This document shows positions 35,594 to 43,383 of a stretch of 64,000 nt of DNA, piece after piece. The notes beneath the pieces are model-generated. The model was not told the DNA's origin. It searched no databases and worked only from the letters and a program-made list of their open reading frames with translations. The translations under genes were made by a program, and so were the position numbers. Source of the stretch: CAYJLF01 sp964371055 (GTDB taxonomy: Bacteria > Eisenbacteria > RBG-16-71-46 > CAIMUX01); contig CAYJLF010000011.1 of the NCBI GenBank assembly GCA_964371055.1, positions 103,834 to 167,833 on the forward strand, written 5' to 3'. Positions within the stretch are counted from its first letter, which is position 1; every line of letters starts with the position of its first letter.

Positions 35594-35800
35594 CTACTCA
35601 ACCAGGCCCCAGACCACCATCGCCTTCTCGGAACCGTCCTCCTGAAAGTAGATCACGTCGTACTTGCAGCGGTCCCAAGGCCCCTGGTAGCCCAACTTGG
35701 TGAGGAATCGATGCACCTGCCCCGGCTGGATCACCTCCCAGCGGACGCGAGGATGCCTGCTCCTCACTTGCTCCATCGACTCCCGGATGTCGAGCGCCAT
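35594..35800 (-). CDS. small hypothetical protein
   Basis: This 68-residue protein has no signal peptide or membrane segment and I do not recognise the family. It begins with an acidic helix, MALDIRESMEQVR, then a mixed beta region with RWEVIQPGQVHRFLTKLGY and a hydrophobic C terminus KAMVVWGLVE. A good ribosome binding site, GGAGGA eight bases before the ATG, and its position 11 bases ahead of dedA argue it is expressed. Confidence 0.65.
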   Translation of the reverse strand: MALDIRESMEQVRSRHPRVRWEVIQPGQVHRFLTKLGYQGPWDRCKYDVIYFQEDGSEKAMVVWGLVE

Positions 35801-35974
35801 CGCTCACTTCCTCCGCCATGGCCGGTACGTTTCCCCCGTCTGCGGGGCCTCGTGCGACGCCGCAATCTAGCACAAGCCGGCCGAGGCCGGGCAGTCCGAT
35901 TCGGTGAGGAGTTCGAGACCGGTTCGCACCCCGTTCCGCGCGATCACCGCTGGCCCGATGCCCGCAAGTCGTGC

Positions 35975-36031
35975 TAATCTTTACGAGTGCGGATCATTAC
36001 CGGGACTGATGGTCCGCCGGAACCGCACTCG
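35975..36031 (+). promoter_or_regulatory. candidate -10 and 5' leader hairpin of the C25 peptidase gene
   Basis: TAATCT (35975-35980) would place transcription start near 35987. The leader then opens with a 9-base inverted repeat, CGAGTGCGG (35984-35992) and CCGCACTCG (36023-36031), enclosing 30 bases. A hairpin at the 5' end of a transcript commonly protects it from decay. No good -35 box is visible, so the promoter call is weak; the repeat itself is exact. Confidence 0.4.
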
Positions 36032-36087
36032 CACCGGCACGTGCCCCGTCCCGGCGGTCGCTGGCCGGCAACATTTCGGGGGACATC

Positions 36088-39000
36088 GTGGAAAGACGGC
36101 CCATGATCGCCGCCGGCGCCGTGTTGTGCGCCGCACTTGCGCTTGCCCTGGCCGCCGGCGTCCATGCCGAGACGCTTCGCTACGAGGGCTCGACCGGCCG
36201 CACAGGTCTGACTGTAACCGCCCAGTCCGCGACGACCGTCGATCTCCACTTCGAGATCGGCGAGGTCGGACTCGATGCCGTCGAGATCCTGGGCGAGACG
36301 TGGCAGAAGGTGTCGATGCCCGGGGTTCTGCTGCCGAACGACGCCGGGGCGCCGGACCTGCCGGGCGTAGGCACGTTCGTGGCGATCCCGCACGGCGCGC
36401 GCGTCGAGATGGAGATCCTGACTTCAAGGCAGGAAACGATGCCGGGCATCAGGGTCTCTCCCGCCCCCGTGATTCCGCGTGAGACGGACGATGGACTCGT
36501 CTACCTCCCGGATCCAAACCTCTACCAGGCGCGGGGCAGCTACCCCAGCGCGCCGGTCATCGTCTCCGATCCCGGAGTGATGCGCGGTGTCGACTTCGTC
36601 AACCTGGGCGTGACGCCGTTCGCGTGGGATCCCTCTTCCCGCGACCTGACCATCTTCACCGAACTGGATGTCCGGCTGCGATTCGTCGGCGGCACCGGTG
36701 CGTTCGGCGAGGACCGCCTGCGCAGCCGGTTCTGGGAGCCGATCCTTGCGCAGCACCTGGTGAACTACGCCAGCCTGCCGGCCATCGACCTCGACGCCCG
36801 CCCGCGGGCTCGCGACGGCTTCGAGTACTTCATCATCTGCCCCGACGTGCCTGAGTTCATCGCCTGGGCCGACACGCTGAAAAACTGGCGGATCGAGCAG
36901 GGGATCAGCACCGAGGTCTTCACCCTGACCGAGGTCGGCGGCGAGACCTCCGCCGCGATCGAGGCGTTCGTCAACAACGCCTACAACACCTGGAACCCGG
37001 CCCCCGACGCCTTCCTGCTCCTCGGCGACTATCCCGCCACCGGCGTGCCGGGCATCACCTCGCCGGTCTACAGCGCCACCACCTACCCCTGCGTCTCCGA
37101 CAACATCTACGCCGACGTCAACGGCGACCACCTGCCCGAGATGGCGCACGCCCGGATCGTGGCCCGCAACCCGACCGAACTCTCCCGCATGATCGGCAAG
37201 ATGCTGGCCTACGAGCGAGCGCCCTACACCGACCCGCTCTTCTACGACCGGCCGATCATCGCCGGCGGCTGGCAGACCGAACGGTGGTTCATCCTCTGCA
37301 CCGAGGTGATCTTCGGCCACCAGGCGAACGCCCTCGGCAAGCACCCGGTGCGCGAGTACGCGATCTACAGCGGCACCCCGAGCACCTCCTGGTCCTCGGC
37401 CACCAACACCTCCACGGTCGTGAACTACTTCGGTCCGAACGGGCTCGGCTACATCCCGGCCACCCCGCAGCACCTGACCGACTGGGGCGGCAACGCGACC
37501 CGGATCAACAACGACCTCAACGCCGGCGCGTACATGCTGCTCCACCGCGACCACGGAGGCGAGACCGGCTGGGGCGAGCCGGGCTACTCCAACAGCAACC
37601 TCTCCGGGCTCAGCAATGACAAACTGCCCTTCGTCTTCTCGATGAACTGCCTGACCGGCAAGTACAACTACAGCGGCGAAGCCTTCGCCGAAGCCTTCCA
37701 CCGGATGTCCCAGGGCGCGCTGGGAGTCTGCGCCGCCTCCGAAACCTCCTACTCGTTCGTCAATGACGCGCTCGTCTGGGGCACGTTCGACACCATGTGG
37801 CCGCAGTTCATGCCGAATTACGGGCCCTATCCTCCCGCCTCCGGCTTCGCGACCGAGATGCTCCCCTGCTTCGGCATGGTGAGCGGCAAGTACTTCCTGC
37901 AGTCGAGCAGCTGGCCTTACAACACCGGTGACAAGGTCGTCACCTATCACCTCTTCCATCACCACGGCGACGCCTTCATGACGATGTACTCCGAGGTGCC
38001 GCAGGCGATGGCGGTGAACCACACCGGTGTCCTGCTCATCGGCCAGACCTCCTACACGGTGCAGGCCGAGGCGGGCGCCCTCATCGCCCTGACCAGAAAC
38101 GGCGTCATCGTCGGGCGCGCCGATGCGACCGGCCTGCCGCAGGAGATCGCGATCGATCCGGCCACCGAGCCCGGGACGATGCGCCTGGTCGTGACCAAGG
38201 CGAACCGTTTCCGGCACACGGAGGAGATCCCCGTGCTGCCGCCGGCCGGTCCGTACCTGGTCTATCACGATGTGACGGTCGACGACGCGGCGTATGACGG
38301 CGACGGCCAGCTCGATGGCGGCGAAACGGACGGGCTGGCGCTCACCGTGCGCAACGTCGGAGTCGACGCCACCAGCGAGGGGACGGTGCAGCTCACCACG
38401 GGAGACCCCCACGTGGTGATCGAGGACGGCGAGGCGATCCTGCCCGGCGTACCGGCCGGCGGGACCGGAACGGTGCAGGAACCGTTCCTCGTCACGGTGC
38501 TGGGGACCGTGCCCGACCAGCACCCGATCACCTTCTCCGTCAACGTCACCGCACCCGAGGGATCGTGGCCATGCCAGTTCTCCTTGGTCGCGCAGGCGCC
38601 GGCGCTCCTCGCGGGGGATGTTGTCGCCCAGGACTCCGCGCCCGGCGGGAGCGGGGACGGCCAGATCGATCCGGGCGACCATGTCTTCCTCCAGCTCTGG
38701 GTCGCCAACACGGGACATGCCGACGCCCGGGAGATCACCGCGGTCCTCTCGACCGACGACCCGAACCTCTCGATCACGGAGGCGACGGCCAGCGTCAGCT
38801 CGATCCCGGCCGGGGGTGAGGCCCTCGTAAGCACCTTCGAGCTCGACGTGCTGCCGGGGTGCCCGACCCCGTCGTCTCCGCTGCTTCACCTCGCTCTCAG
38901 CGGAGCGGGCGGCTACGCGGCCGAGCTCTCCTACAACCTGACCGTCGGTCCCTGGTTCGACGACGCAGAGCAGGAGCATGGCTGGACGGTCGGCGTCACC

Positions 39001-39810
39001 GGCGACAACGCGACGAGCGGACAGTGGGTCCGGGTGGAACCGGTCGGCTCGACCTACAACGGCCAGCAGTGCCAGCCGGAGTACGACCACACTCCCGATC
39101 CCTCGAGCCTCTGCTTCGTGACCGGCAACGGCTCGGTCGGAGGCGCGGCCGGCGAGGCGGACGTCGACGGGGGGAAGACGACGCTCCTCTCTCCGTCGTT
39201 TGACCTGACCGACGCGACGACGGCCACCCTGACCTACTGGCGCTGGTACACCAATAACCTGGGGAACAGCCCCAGCCAGGACTACTGGACGGTCGAGGCG
39301 AATGACGGCGGGCCAACCTGGGTGCAGCTCGAACGGACCACCGAGAGCGCGAACAGCTGGACGGAGAAATCCTTCGACCTGCGCGCGGTGATGCCGATGA
39401 CGAGCGACGCCAGGATCCGCTTCATCGCCGAGGACCTCTCGCCGGGCTCGCTGGTCGAGGCCGCGCTGGATGACATCACCCTGGTCGTGCTGCGGCAGTC
39501 GGGAGCCTCGGTTCCTCCGACCGAGCTCGCGGGCCCGGCCGGGATTGTCACCTGCGGGCCCAACCCGGCGCGCGGTCGGGCGAAGCTGGTCTTCCAGCTC
39601 CCGACTCGGGACGAGGTCCGGATCGACCTCTACGATGTCGGGGGACGTCGCGTGCGCACCCTGTTGCGCGGCCCGGCGGCGGCCGGCACGCACACCCTCG
39701 AATTCGGCGCCGTGGACGCGAGCGGTCGGTCTCTCTCCTCGGGCATCTACTTCCTGCGGATGGAGACGCCCAGCGTCACGCAGATCCGCCAGGTCGCGAT
39801 CCTGAGATAG
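36088..39810 (+). CDS. secreted gingipain-type C25 cysteine peptidase
   Basis: The 1240-residue exported protein has a signal peptide (MIAAGAVLCAALALALAAG, cut after VHA) and a propeptide-like N-terminal region to ~240. The C25 peptidase core follows (~245-640), with the catalytic His in LLHRDHGGETGWG (His489) and Cys in FSMNCLTGKYN (Cys521). Two Ig-like domains come next (~710-950), then the shared beta-sandwich module (~955-1140) and a FlgD-like/sorting-type tail beginning CGPNPARGRAK. Start GTG 36088 has GGGGGA upstream. C25 peptidases of Porphyromonas leave by the type IX system; no such system is in this window. Confidence 0.92.
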   Translation: MERRPMIAAGAVLCAALALALAAGVHAETLRYEGSTGRTGLTVTAQSATTVDLHFEIGEVGLDAVEILGETWQKVSMPGVLLPNDAGAPDLPGVGTFVAIPHGARVEMEILTSRQETMPGIRVSPAPVIPRETDDGLVYLPDPNLYQARGSYPSAPVIVSDPGVMRGVDFVNLGVTPFAWDPSSRDLTIFTELDVRLRFVGGTGAFGEDRLRSRFWEPILAQHLVNYASLPAIDLDARPRARDGFEYFIICPDVPEFIAWADTLKNWRIEQGISTEVFTLTEVGGETSAAIEAFVNNAYNTWNPAPDAFLLLGDYPATGVPGITSPVYSATTYPCVSDNIYADVNGDHLPEMAHARIVARNPTELSRMIGKMLAYERAPYTDPLFYDRPIIAGGWQTERWFILCTEVIFGHQANALGKHPVREYAIYSGTPSTSWSSATNTSTVVNYFGPNGLGYIPATPQHLTDWGGNATRINNDLNAGAYMLLHRDHGGETGWGEPGYSNSNLSGLSNDKLPFVFSMNCLTGKYNYSGEAFAEAFHRMSQGALGVCAASETSYSFVNDALVWGTFDTMWPQFMPNYGPYPPASGFATEMLPCFGMVSGKYFLQSSSWPYNTGDKVVTYHLFHHHGDAFMTMYSEVPQAMAVNHTGVLLIGQTSYTVQAEAGALIALTRNGVIVGRADATGLPQEIAIDPATEPGTMRLVVTKANRFRHTEEIPVLPPAGPYLVYHDVTVDDAAYDGDGQLDGGETDGLALTVRNVGVDATSEGTVQLTTGDPHVVIEDGEAILPGVPAGGTGTVQEPFLVTVLGTVPDQHPITFSVNVTAPEGSWPCQFSLVAQAPALLAGDVVAQDSAPGGSGDGQIDPGDHVFLQLWVANTGHADAREITAVLSTDDPNLSITEATASVSSIPAGGEALVSTFELDVLPGCPTPSSPLLHLALSGAGGYAAELSYNLTVGPWFDDAEQEHGWTVGVTGDNATSGQWVRVEPVGSTYNGQQCQPEYDHTPDPSSLCFVTGNGSVGGAAGEADVDGGKTTLLSPSFDLTDATTATLTYWRWYTNNLGNSPSQDYWTVEANDGGPTWVQLERTTESANSWTEKSFDLRAVMPMTSDARIRFIAEDLSPGSLVEAALDDITLVVLRQSGASVPPTELAGPAGIVTCGPNPARGRAKLVFQLPTRDEVRIDLYDVGGRRVRTLLRGPAAAGTHTLEFGAVDASGRSLSSGIYFLRMETPSVTQIRQVAILR

Positions 39811-39840
39811 CGACCCTGGACCTCATCGGACCTTGAAAGG

Positions 39841-39871
39841 GAGGCCGCCTGCCGGATCGGGAGGCGGCCTC
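39841..39871 (+). terminator. intrinsic terminator after the C25 peptidase gene
   Basis: A perfect 10-base stem GAGGCCGCCT/AGGCGGCCTC with an 11-base loop lies 31 bases past the stop codon and is followed by a pyrimidine tract with TCTTT. It separates the peptidase from the propeller gene. Confidence 0.7.
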
Positions 39872-39933
39872 TCCGTCTTTCCCCCGGCGCGGGGCAGACG
39901 CTCCGGATGAGATCCGACATCTCCGAGATTGTC

Positions 39934-39959
39934 CGCATATCATGTGATAAACTTATGCG
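39934..39959 (+). promoter_or_regulatory. nested dyad upstream of the propeller gene
   Basis: CGCATA and TATGCG (39934-39939, 39954-39959) enclose a second dyad ATCA-TG-TGAT (39939-39948), in a short AT-rich island 70 bases before the gene. The layout suits a dimeric repressor or activator site. GATAAA or TTATGC inside could serve as -10. Confidence 0.4.
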
Positions 39960-40028
39960 ATGGCTCGATCCGGCACTCCCGATGGATCGGGGACCGGTCT
40001 CACCGTCGGACCTGACAGGAGAAGCGAC

Positions 40029-40418
40029 ATGATGAGGAGAACGCATCCGCCGGCGGCGACGCGCGGCCGCCTTCTGGGCGGCGTCCTGGCGCTCGCGGCG
40101 CTGGCCGCGTCGATACCCACCCTGGCCTCCCCCACGCTCGAGTGGGTCGACCTCTACGACGGCGGTGGCGCCTACCTCGACTATGTGACCGCCATCGCCA
40201 CCGACCCCTCGGGACATCCGGTCATCGCGGGCGAAAGCTCCGACGGCATCGGCGGCGTCGACCTGTTGATCCGAAAGCTCGACCGCGACACGCAGATTCC
40301 GCTCTGGGAGCAGCGCATTCCGGCCTTCGATGGCAACGACATGGCGCTGACCGGAATCGTCCGCGACGGATCGGGGAACTTCCTGATCGGAGGGTACATC
40401 CGCGGCTGCGTGGGGTGA
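40029..40418 (+). CDS. secreted beta-propeller protein, N-terminal part, ends at in-frame TGA
   Basis: The 129-residue piece has a signal peptide (RGRLLGGVLALAALAASIPT, then ASP) and the first blades of a propeller: ATDPSGHPVIAGESSDG with VDLLIRKLDRDTQIPLWEQ. It stops at TGA 40416-40418 (codon 130) after YIRGCVG, mid-blade. The next codon continues the same repeat in the same frame, so this is one gene with an internal stop. The start ATG 40029 follows GGAG; the next codon is also ATG. Readthrough, mutation and sequence error are the options. Confidence 0.8.
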   Translation: MMRRTHPPAATRGRLLGGVLALAALAASIPTLASPTLEWVDLYDGGGAYLDYVTAIATDPSGHPVIAGESSDGIGGVDLLIRKLDRDTQIPLWEQRIPAFDGNDMALTGIVRDGSGNFLIGGYIRGCVG

Positions 40419-41741
40419 GGCCACGGCGATGACATCACCATCTACAAGCTGGATGGTGCGACCGGGGAGGTTCTCTGGTCTCAGCACTTCGCAAGTCCCT
40501 CCGCCAACAACGAATCGTGCTTCTCGATCGACCTGGACAGCCAGGGCCACGCCGTCATCGCGGGCCGCTGGTACAACGGCGCCACCGGCGACGACATGGT
40601 GGTCATGAAGCTGGACCGGGACGACGGCCATGAAATCTGGCAGAGACTGATCGATGGGCCGGCGCACGGCGACGATCGCGCCTGGACGGTGATCGTCGGC
40701 CCGGATGATCACCCGGTCGTGGCCGGCCTCGCGCCAACCAGCGCGGAAGAGGCGGGGTTCCTCACCGCGAAGCTACGGGCGAGCGACGGCACGGTCATCT
40801 GGAGCCGGACCCTGGCCGGCGCGATCCTGAACCCGGACGACAAGAGCTGCTGGCTGACAATCCTCCCCGGCGGCGACGTCGTGTTGGCCGGCAAGACCTG
40901 GGGCGCCTCCTACGACGTCCTGCTGCACCGATTCGACGCCACGGATGGAAGCCAGGTCTGGCACCAGCAGTTCAACACCGGGGGCACCTCCGCGGACGAG
41001 CCCCGCGGCATGATTCGGAATTCGGCGGGAGATCAGATCTACGTCGCGGGCGTTCGCGGCGGGGACTACATGGCGCTCGGCTTCGGCCCGGAGGACGGGC
41101 AGCTCAACTGGTCGTCCGGCTACAACGGACCGCCCGGCTGGTACGACGCCGCCACCTGTCTGGTCGAAGGCCCCGGGGGCGAAGTCATCGTCGGCGGCTA
41201 CAGCTCAGGGGCGACCACCGGCTGGGATGCCACCGTAGTGGCGTTCGACCCGTCGGACGGACATCAGCTCTGGGACCGCCGGTACGATCCGGGCCTGAAC
41301 GAGACCGACGAACTGACCGTCCTCCGCGTGGGACCGTCCGGCGAGCTTTACGCCGGCGGCTACACCTACACGGCCGGGACCTACAACGACATGCTCGTGC
41401 TGTTCTACCGGATGGAGACCCTCTCCGCGCCGGAGTCCCCGCTCGACCCGACAGCCCTCCACCTCGTCGCCGGACCAAACCCCTTCCGCCAGGAACTGCG
41501 GGTCAGCTTCGAACTTCCGACCGCGGTCGAAACGCGCGTGGACGTCTACGATCTCCAGGGACGGCGGGCGGCGCGTCTTGCGGCGGGACTTCTCCCGGGC
41601 GGATTGCATCGCCTCGAGTGGAACGGGCGCGATGAGTCGGGCCGCCCCGCCGCCGACGGTATCTACCTGATCCGCATCGAAGCCGGAGCGAGGTCACGGA
41701 CGACCAAGGTGGTCCGACTCGGAGCTTCACCCGTTCGTTAA
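40419..41741 (+). CDS. secreted beta-propeller protein, C-terminal part with FlgD-like tail
   Basis: In frame after the TGA, the 440-residue continuation holds further blades, each with a V(V/I)AG strand and a K(L/F)-D-x2-D/TG-x2-x-W core: GDDITIYKLDGATGEVLW, MVVMKLDRDDGHEIW, TAKLRASDGTVIW, LLHRFDATDGSQVW, MALGFGPEDGQLNW and VVAFDPSDGHQLW. With the blade before the stop this gives seven. It ends in a FlgD-like domain AGPNPFRQELR... with VVRLGA at the end. The first internal ATG, at 40596, is in mid-blade, so independent translation is unlikely to give a folded protein. It converges with the KamA gene. Confidence 0.8.
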   Translation, partial: GHGDDITIYKLDGATGEVLWSQHFASPSANNESCFSIDLDSQGHAVIAGRWYNGATGDDMVVMKLDRDDGHEIWQRLIDGPAHGDDRAWTVIVGPDDHPVVAGLAPTSAEEAGFLTAKLRASDGTVIWSRTLAGAILNPDDKSCWLTILPGGDVVLAGKTWGASYDVLLHRFDATDGSQVWHQQFNTGGTSADEPRGMIRNSAGDQIYVAGVRGGDYMALGFGPEDGQLNWSSGYNGPPGWYDAATCLVEGPGGEVIVGGYSSGATTGWDATVVAFDPSDGHQLWDRRYDPGLNETDELTVLRVGPSGELYAGGYTYTAGTYNDMLVLFYRMETLSAPESPLDPTALHLVAGPNPFRQELRVSFELPTAVETRVDVYDLQGRRAARLAAGLLPGGLHRLEWNGRDESGRPAADGIYLIRIEAGARSRTTKVVRLGASPVR

Positions 41742-41755
41742 GCGCGCCACCAGGA

Positions 41756-43102
41756 TCACCGGCCCGGCGCCGTCGCACTCGAGCGGCGGCGCCGCCGGTC
41801 CAGCCGATCCCGCGGTCGGAGACGCGTTCCGCTCCCCGTCGCCCCGATCGCCTCGGCCGGGGTCCACCCGCCCAGAGTGCCTCCGGTCTGAGCCAGCAGC
41901 TCATCCAGCCACGCGGCAGAATCGTCCCGCGTGAAGACCAGGAACCGTCCGGCATCGTCCGGTCGACGCGCGCGATGGAATTTCAGGTAGATCTTGTCGC
42001 GATCGACCCCGACGATTTCGATCTTGCCCAGGTCGTGACTCATCACATAGCGGGCGCGTTTCGCCAGACCTGAGACCCTTCGATGAGCCTCCTCGAAGTG
42101 CCGGTAACCCTCCACCAGGGGCACCGCGAACCCGGCGTTGCCGCGCGTGGGACGGCACTGGAAGAGATAGTACGGCGGCACGCCGAGGAACGAGAGAGAG
42201 CGGAACAGCTCCGCCAGAACCTCGGCGGAATCGTTCACCCCGCGCAGGAGCGGTGTCTGGTTCGTGACGACGACCCCGGCCCGCAGGAGCTCGTGGACCG
42301 CGAGAACGGCATCCGGGGTCAGTTCCCGCGGATGGTTGAAGTGAGCCATGACATAGACACGACGTCGTGGACGGCTGTGCCGGGCCAGCATCGACGTCAG
42401 CGTCGGATCGTCGAGGATGCGGAAGGGATTGAAGGCCGGCATCTTCGAGCCGATCCGGATGATGCGCACGTGGCGGATCTCCCGGAGCGCCGAAAGGATC
42501 CGCTCCAGCTTCGGCGTGGAGAGGAGGAGCGGATCGCCCCCGGTCAGCAGGACGTTCGTGATCTTCGGCGTCCGGCGGATGTAGTCGAGACCGGGCCCGA
42601 TATCCCGTACGACTTCGTCGTTGCCGTTCATGAAGAGGCGCTTGCGGAAGCAGAAACGGCAGTAACCTCCGCAGACGTCATTCACCAGGAGGAGCGCCGT
42701 GTGCGGGTACTTGTGCTGCAGGCCCGGCACGGCCGTGTTGGCGTCTTCGTTGGACGCGTCCAGAGTTCCGGTCGGATCCAGTTCGTCGCGATCGGGGATC
42801 ACGATGCGGCGGATCGGATCGTCCGGATCATGCCAGTCGATGAGCGCGTTGTAGTAGTCGTTGCTGCGGTAGGCGTATCGCTCCGTCACGTCTCGGAGCG
42901 CACTTCGCTCGGAGGAGGGCAACTCCGGGACGACATCAAGCCGGGTCTGGTAACGGACACGCTGGCGTTTCCCCGGGCTGGAAGTCACGGCGGGATCCGG
43001 TGCGGACCGGCGGTCATGCGTCGGAATGAGGGGCGCTCGCGGCATCCGGAAATGCGGCGCCGGCTGCGGCGCGTGGATCGGGCTCGTCTTCGGATCGCGC
43101 AT
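41756..43102 (-). CDS. KamA family radical SAM protein (lysine 2,3-aminomutase-like)
   Basis: The 448-residue protein has the radical SAM motif VCGGYCRFCFRKR (CxxxCxxC), VLLTGGDPLLLST, IIRIGSKMPAFNPFRI and VVVTNQTPLLRGVND, all typical of the aminomutase family. The PLP-lysine loop, PGGGGK in true lysine 2,3-aminomutase, reads SHDLGKIEIVG, keeping the Lys but not the glycines. Substrate is therefore uncertain. Start ATG 43102 follows AGGAGG. A basic low-complexity tail ends the protein. It lies 281 bases downstream of the S8 peptidase gene. Confidence 0.85.
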   Translation of the reverse strand: MRDPKTSPIHAPQPAPHFRMPRAPLIPTHDRRSAPDPAVTSSPGKRQRVRYQTRLDVVPELPSSERSALRDVTERYAYRSNDYYNALIDWHDPDDPIRRIVIPDRDELDPTGTLDASNEDANTAVPGLQHKYPHTALLLVNDVCGGYCRFCFRKRLFMNGNDEVVRDIGPGLDYIRRTPKITNVLLTGGDPLLLSTPKLERILSALREIRHVRIIRIGSKMPAFNPFRILDDPTLTSMLARHSRPRRRVYVMAHFNHPRELTPDAVLAVHELLRAGVVVTNQTPLLRGVNDSAEVLAELFRSLSFLGVPPYYLFQCRPTRGNAGFAVPLVEGYRHFEEAHRRVSGLAKRARYVMSHDLGKIEIVGVDRDKIYLKFHRARRPDDAGRFLVFTRDDSAAWLDELLAQTGGTLGGWTPAEAIGATGSGTRLRPRDRLDRRRRRSSATAPGR

Positions 43103-43383
43103 GGCGAGTCCTCCTTTCTCTGAGATCCGTCCGTGGAGCCGCGACCTACAGACTCGCGGCGGGGCGGATTCCGGTCGGCGGCCGGCCTCGCGACGAACTC
43201 CGGACGTGGGGCGTCCGGGGAAGGAAGGGTTCGTCTCCACGCAACGCCGGGGCGGCGTTCACTGCGGAGGCCGGGCTGGCGCCCGGAACAATCAACTGCT
43301 TCACGCTCAGAGTAACAGACCAGGTGCGGCGAGACCAGCGCGAACGAAGCCGCGCACGGGTCGGAGACGCGCTCTCCGGCTGA
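43103..43383. other. intergenic region before the KamA gene
   Basis: These 281 bases between the S8 peptidase stop and the KamA start (both minus strand) contain the KamA ribosome binding site and presumably its promoter. I see no repeat, hairpin or recognisable operator. Confidence 0.3.

Noticed and set aside
36424..39693. 1089-codon minus-strand frame opposite the C25 peptidase
   Set aside because: Shadow frame caused by high GC at third codon positions; the plus strand has a signal peptide, catalytic residues and conserved domains.
40416..40458. Selenocysteine insertion site at the propeller TGA
   Set aside because: A 7-base hairpin lies at about the right distance, but it lacks the expected short loop with G/U features, the protein is not redox-like, and no sel genes are visible; kept only as a note in the finding.
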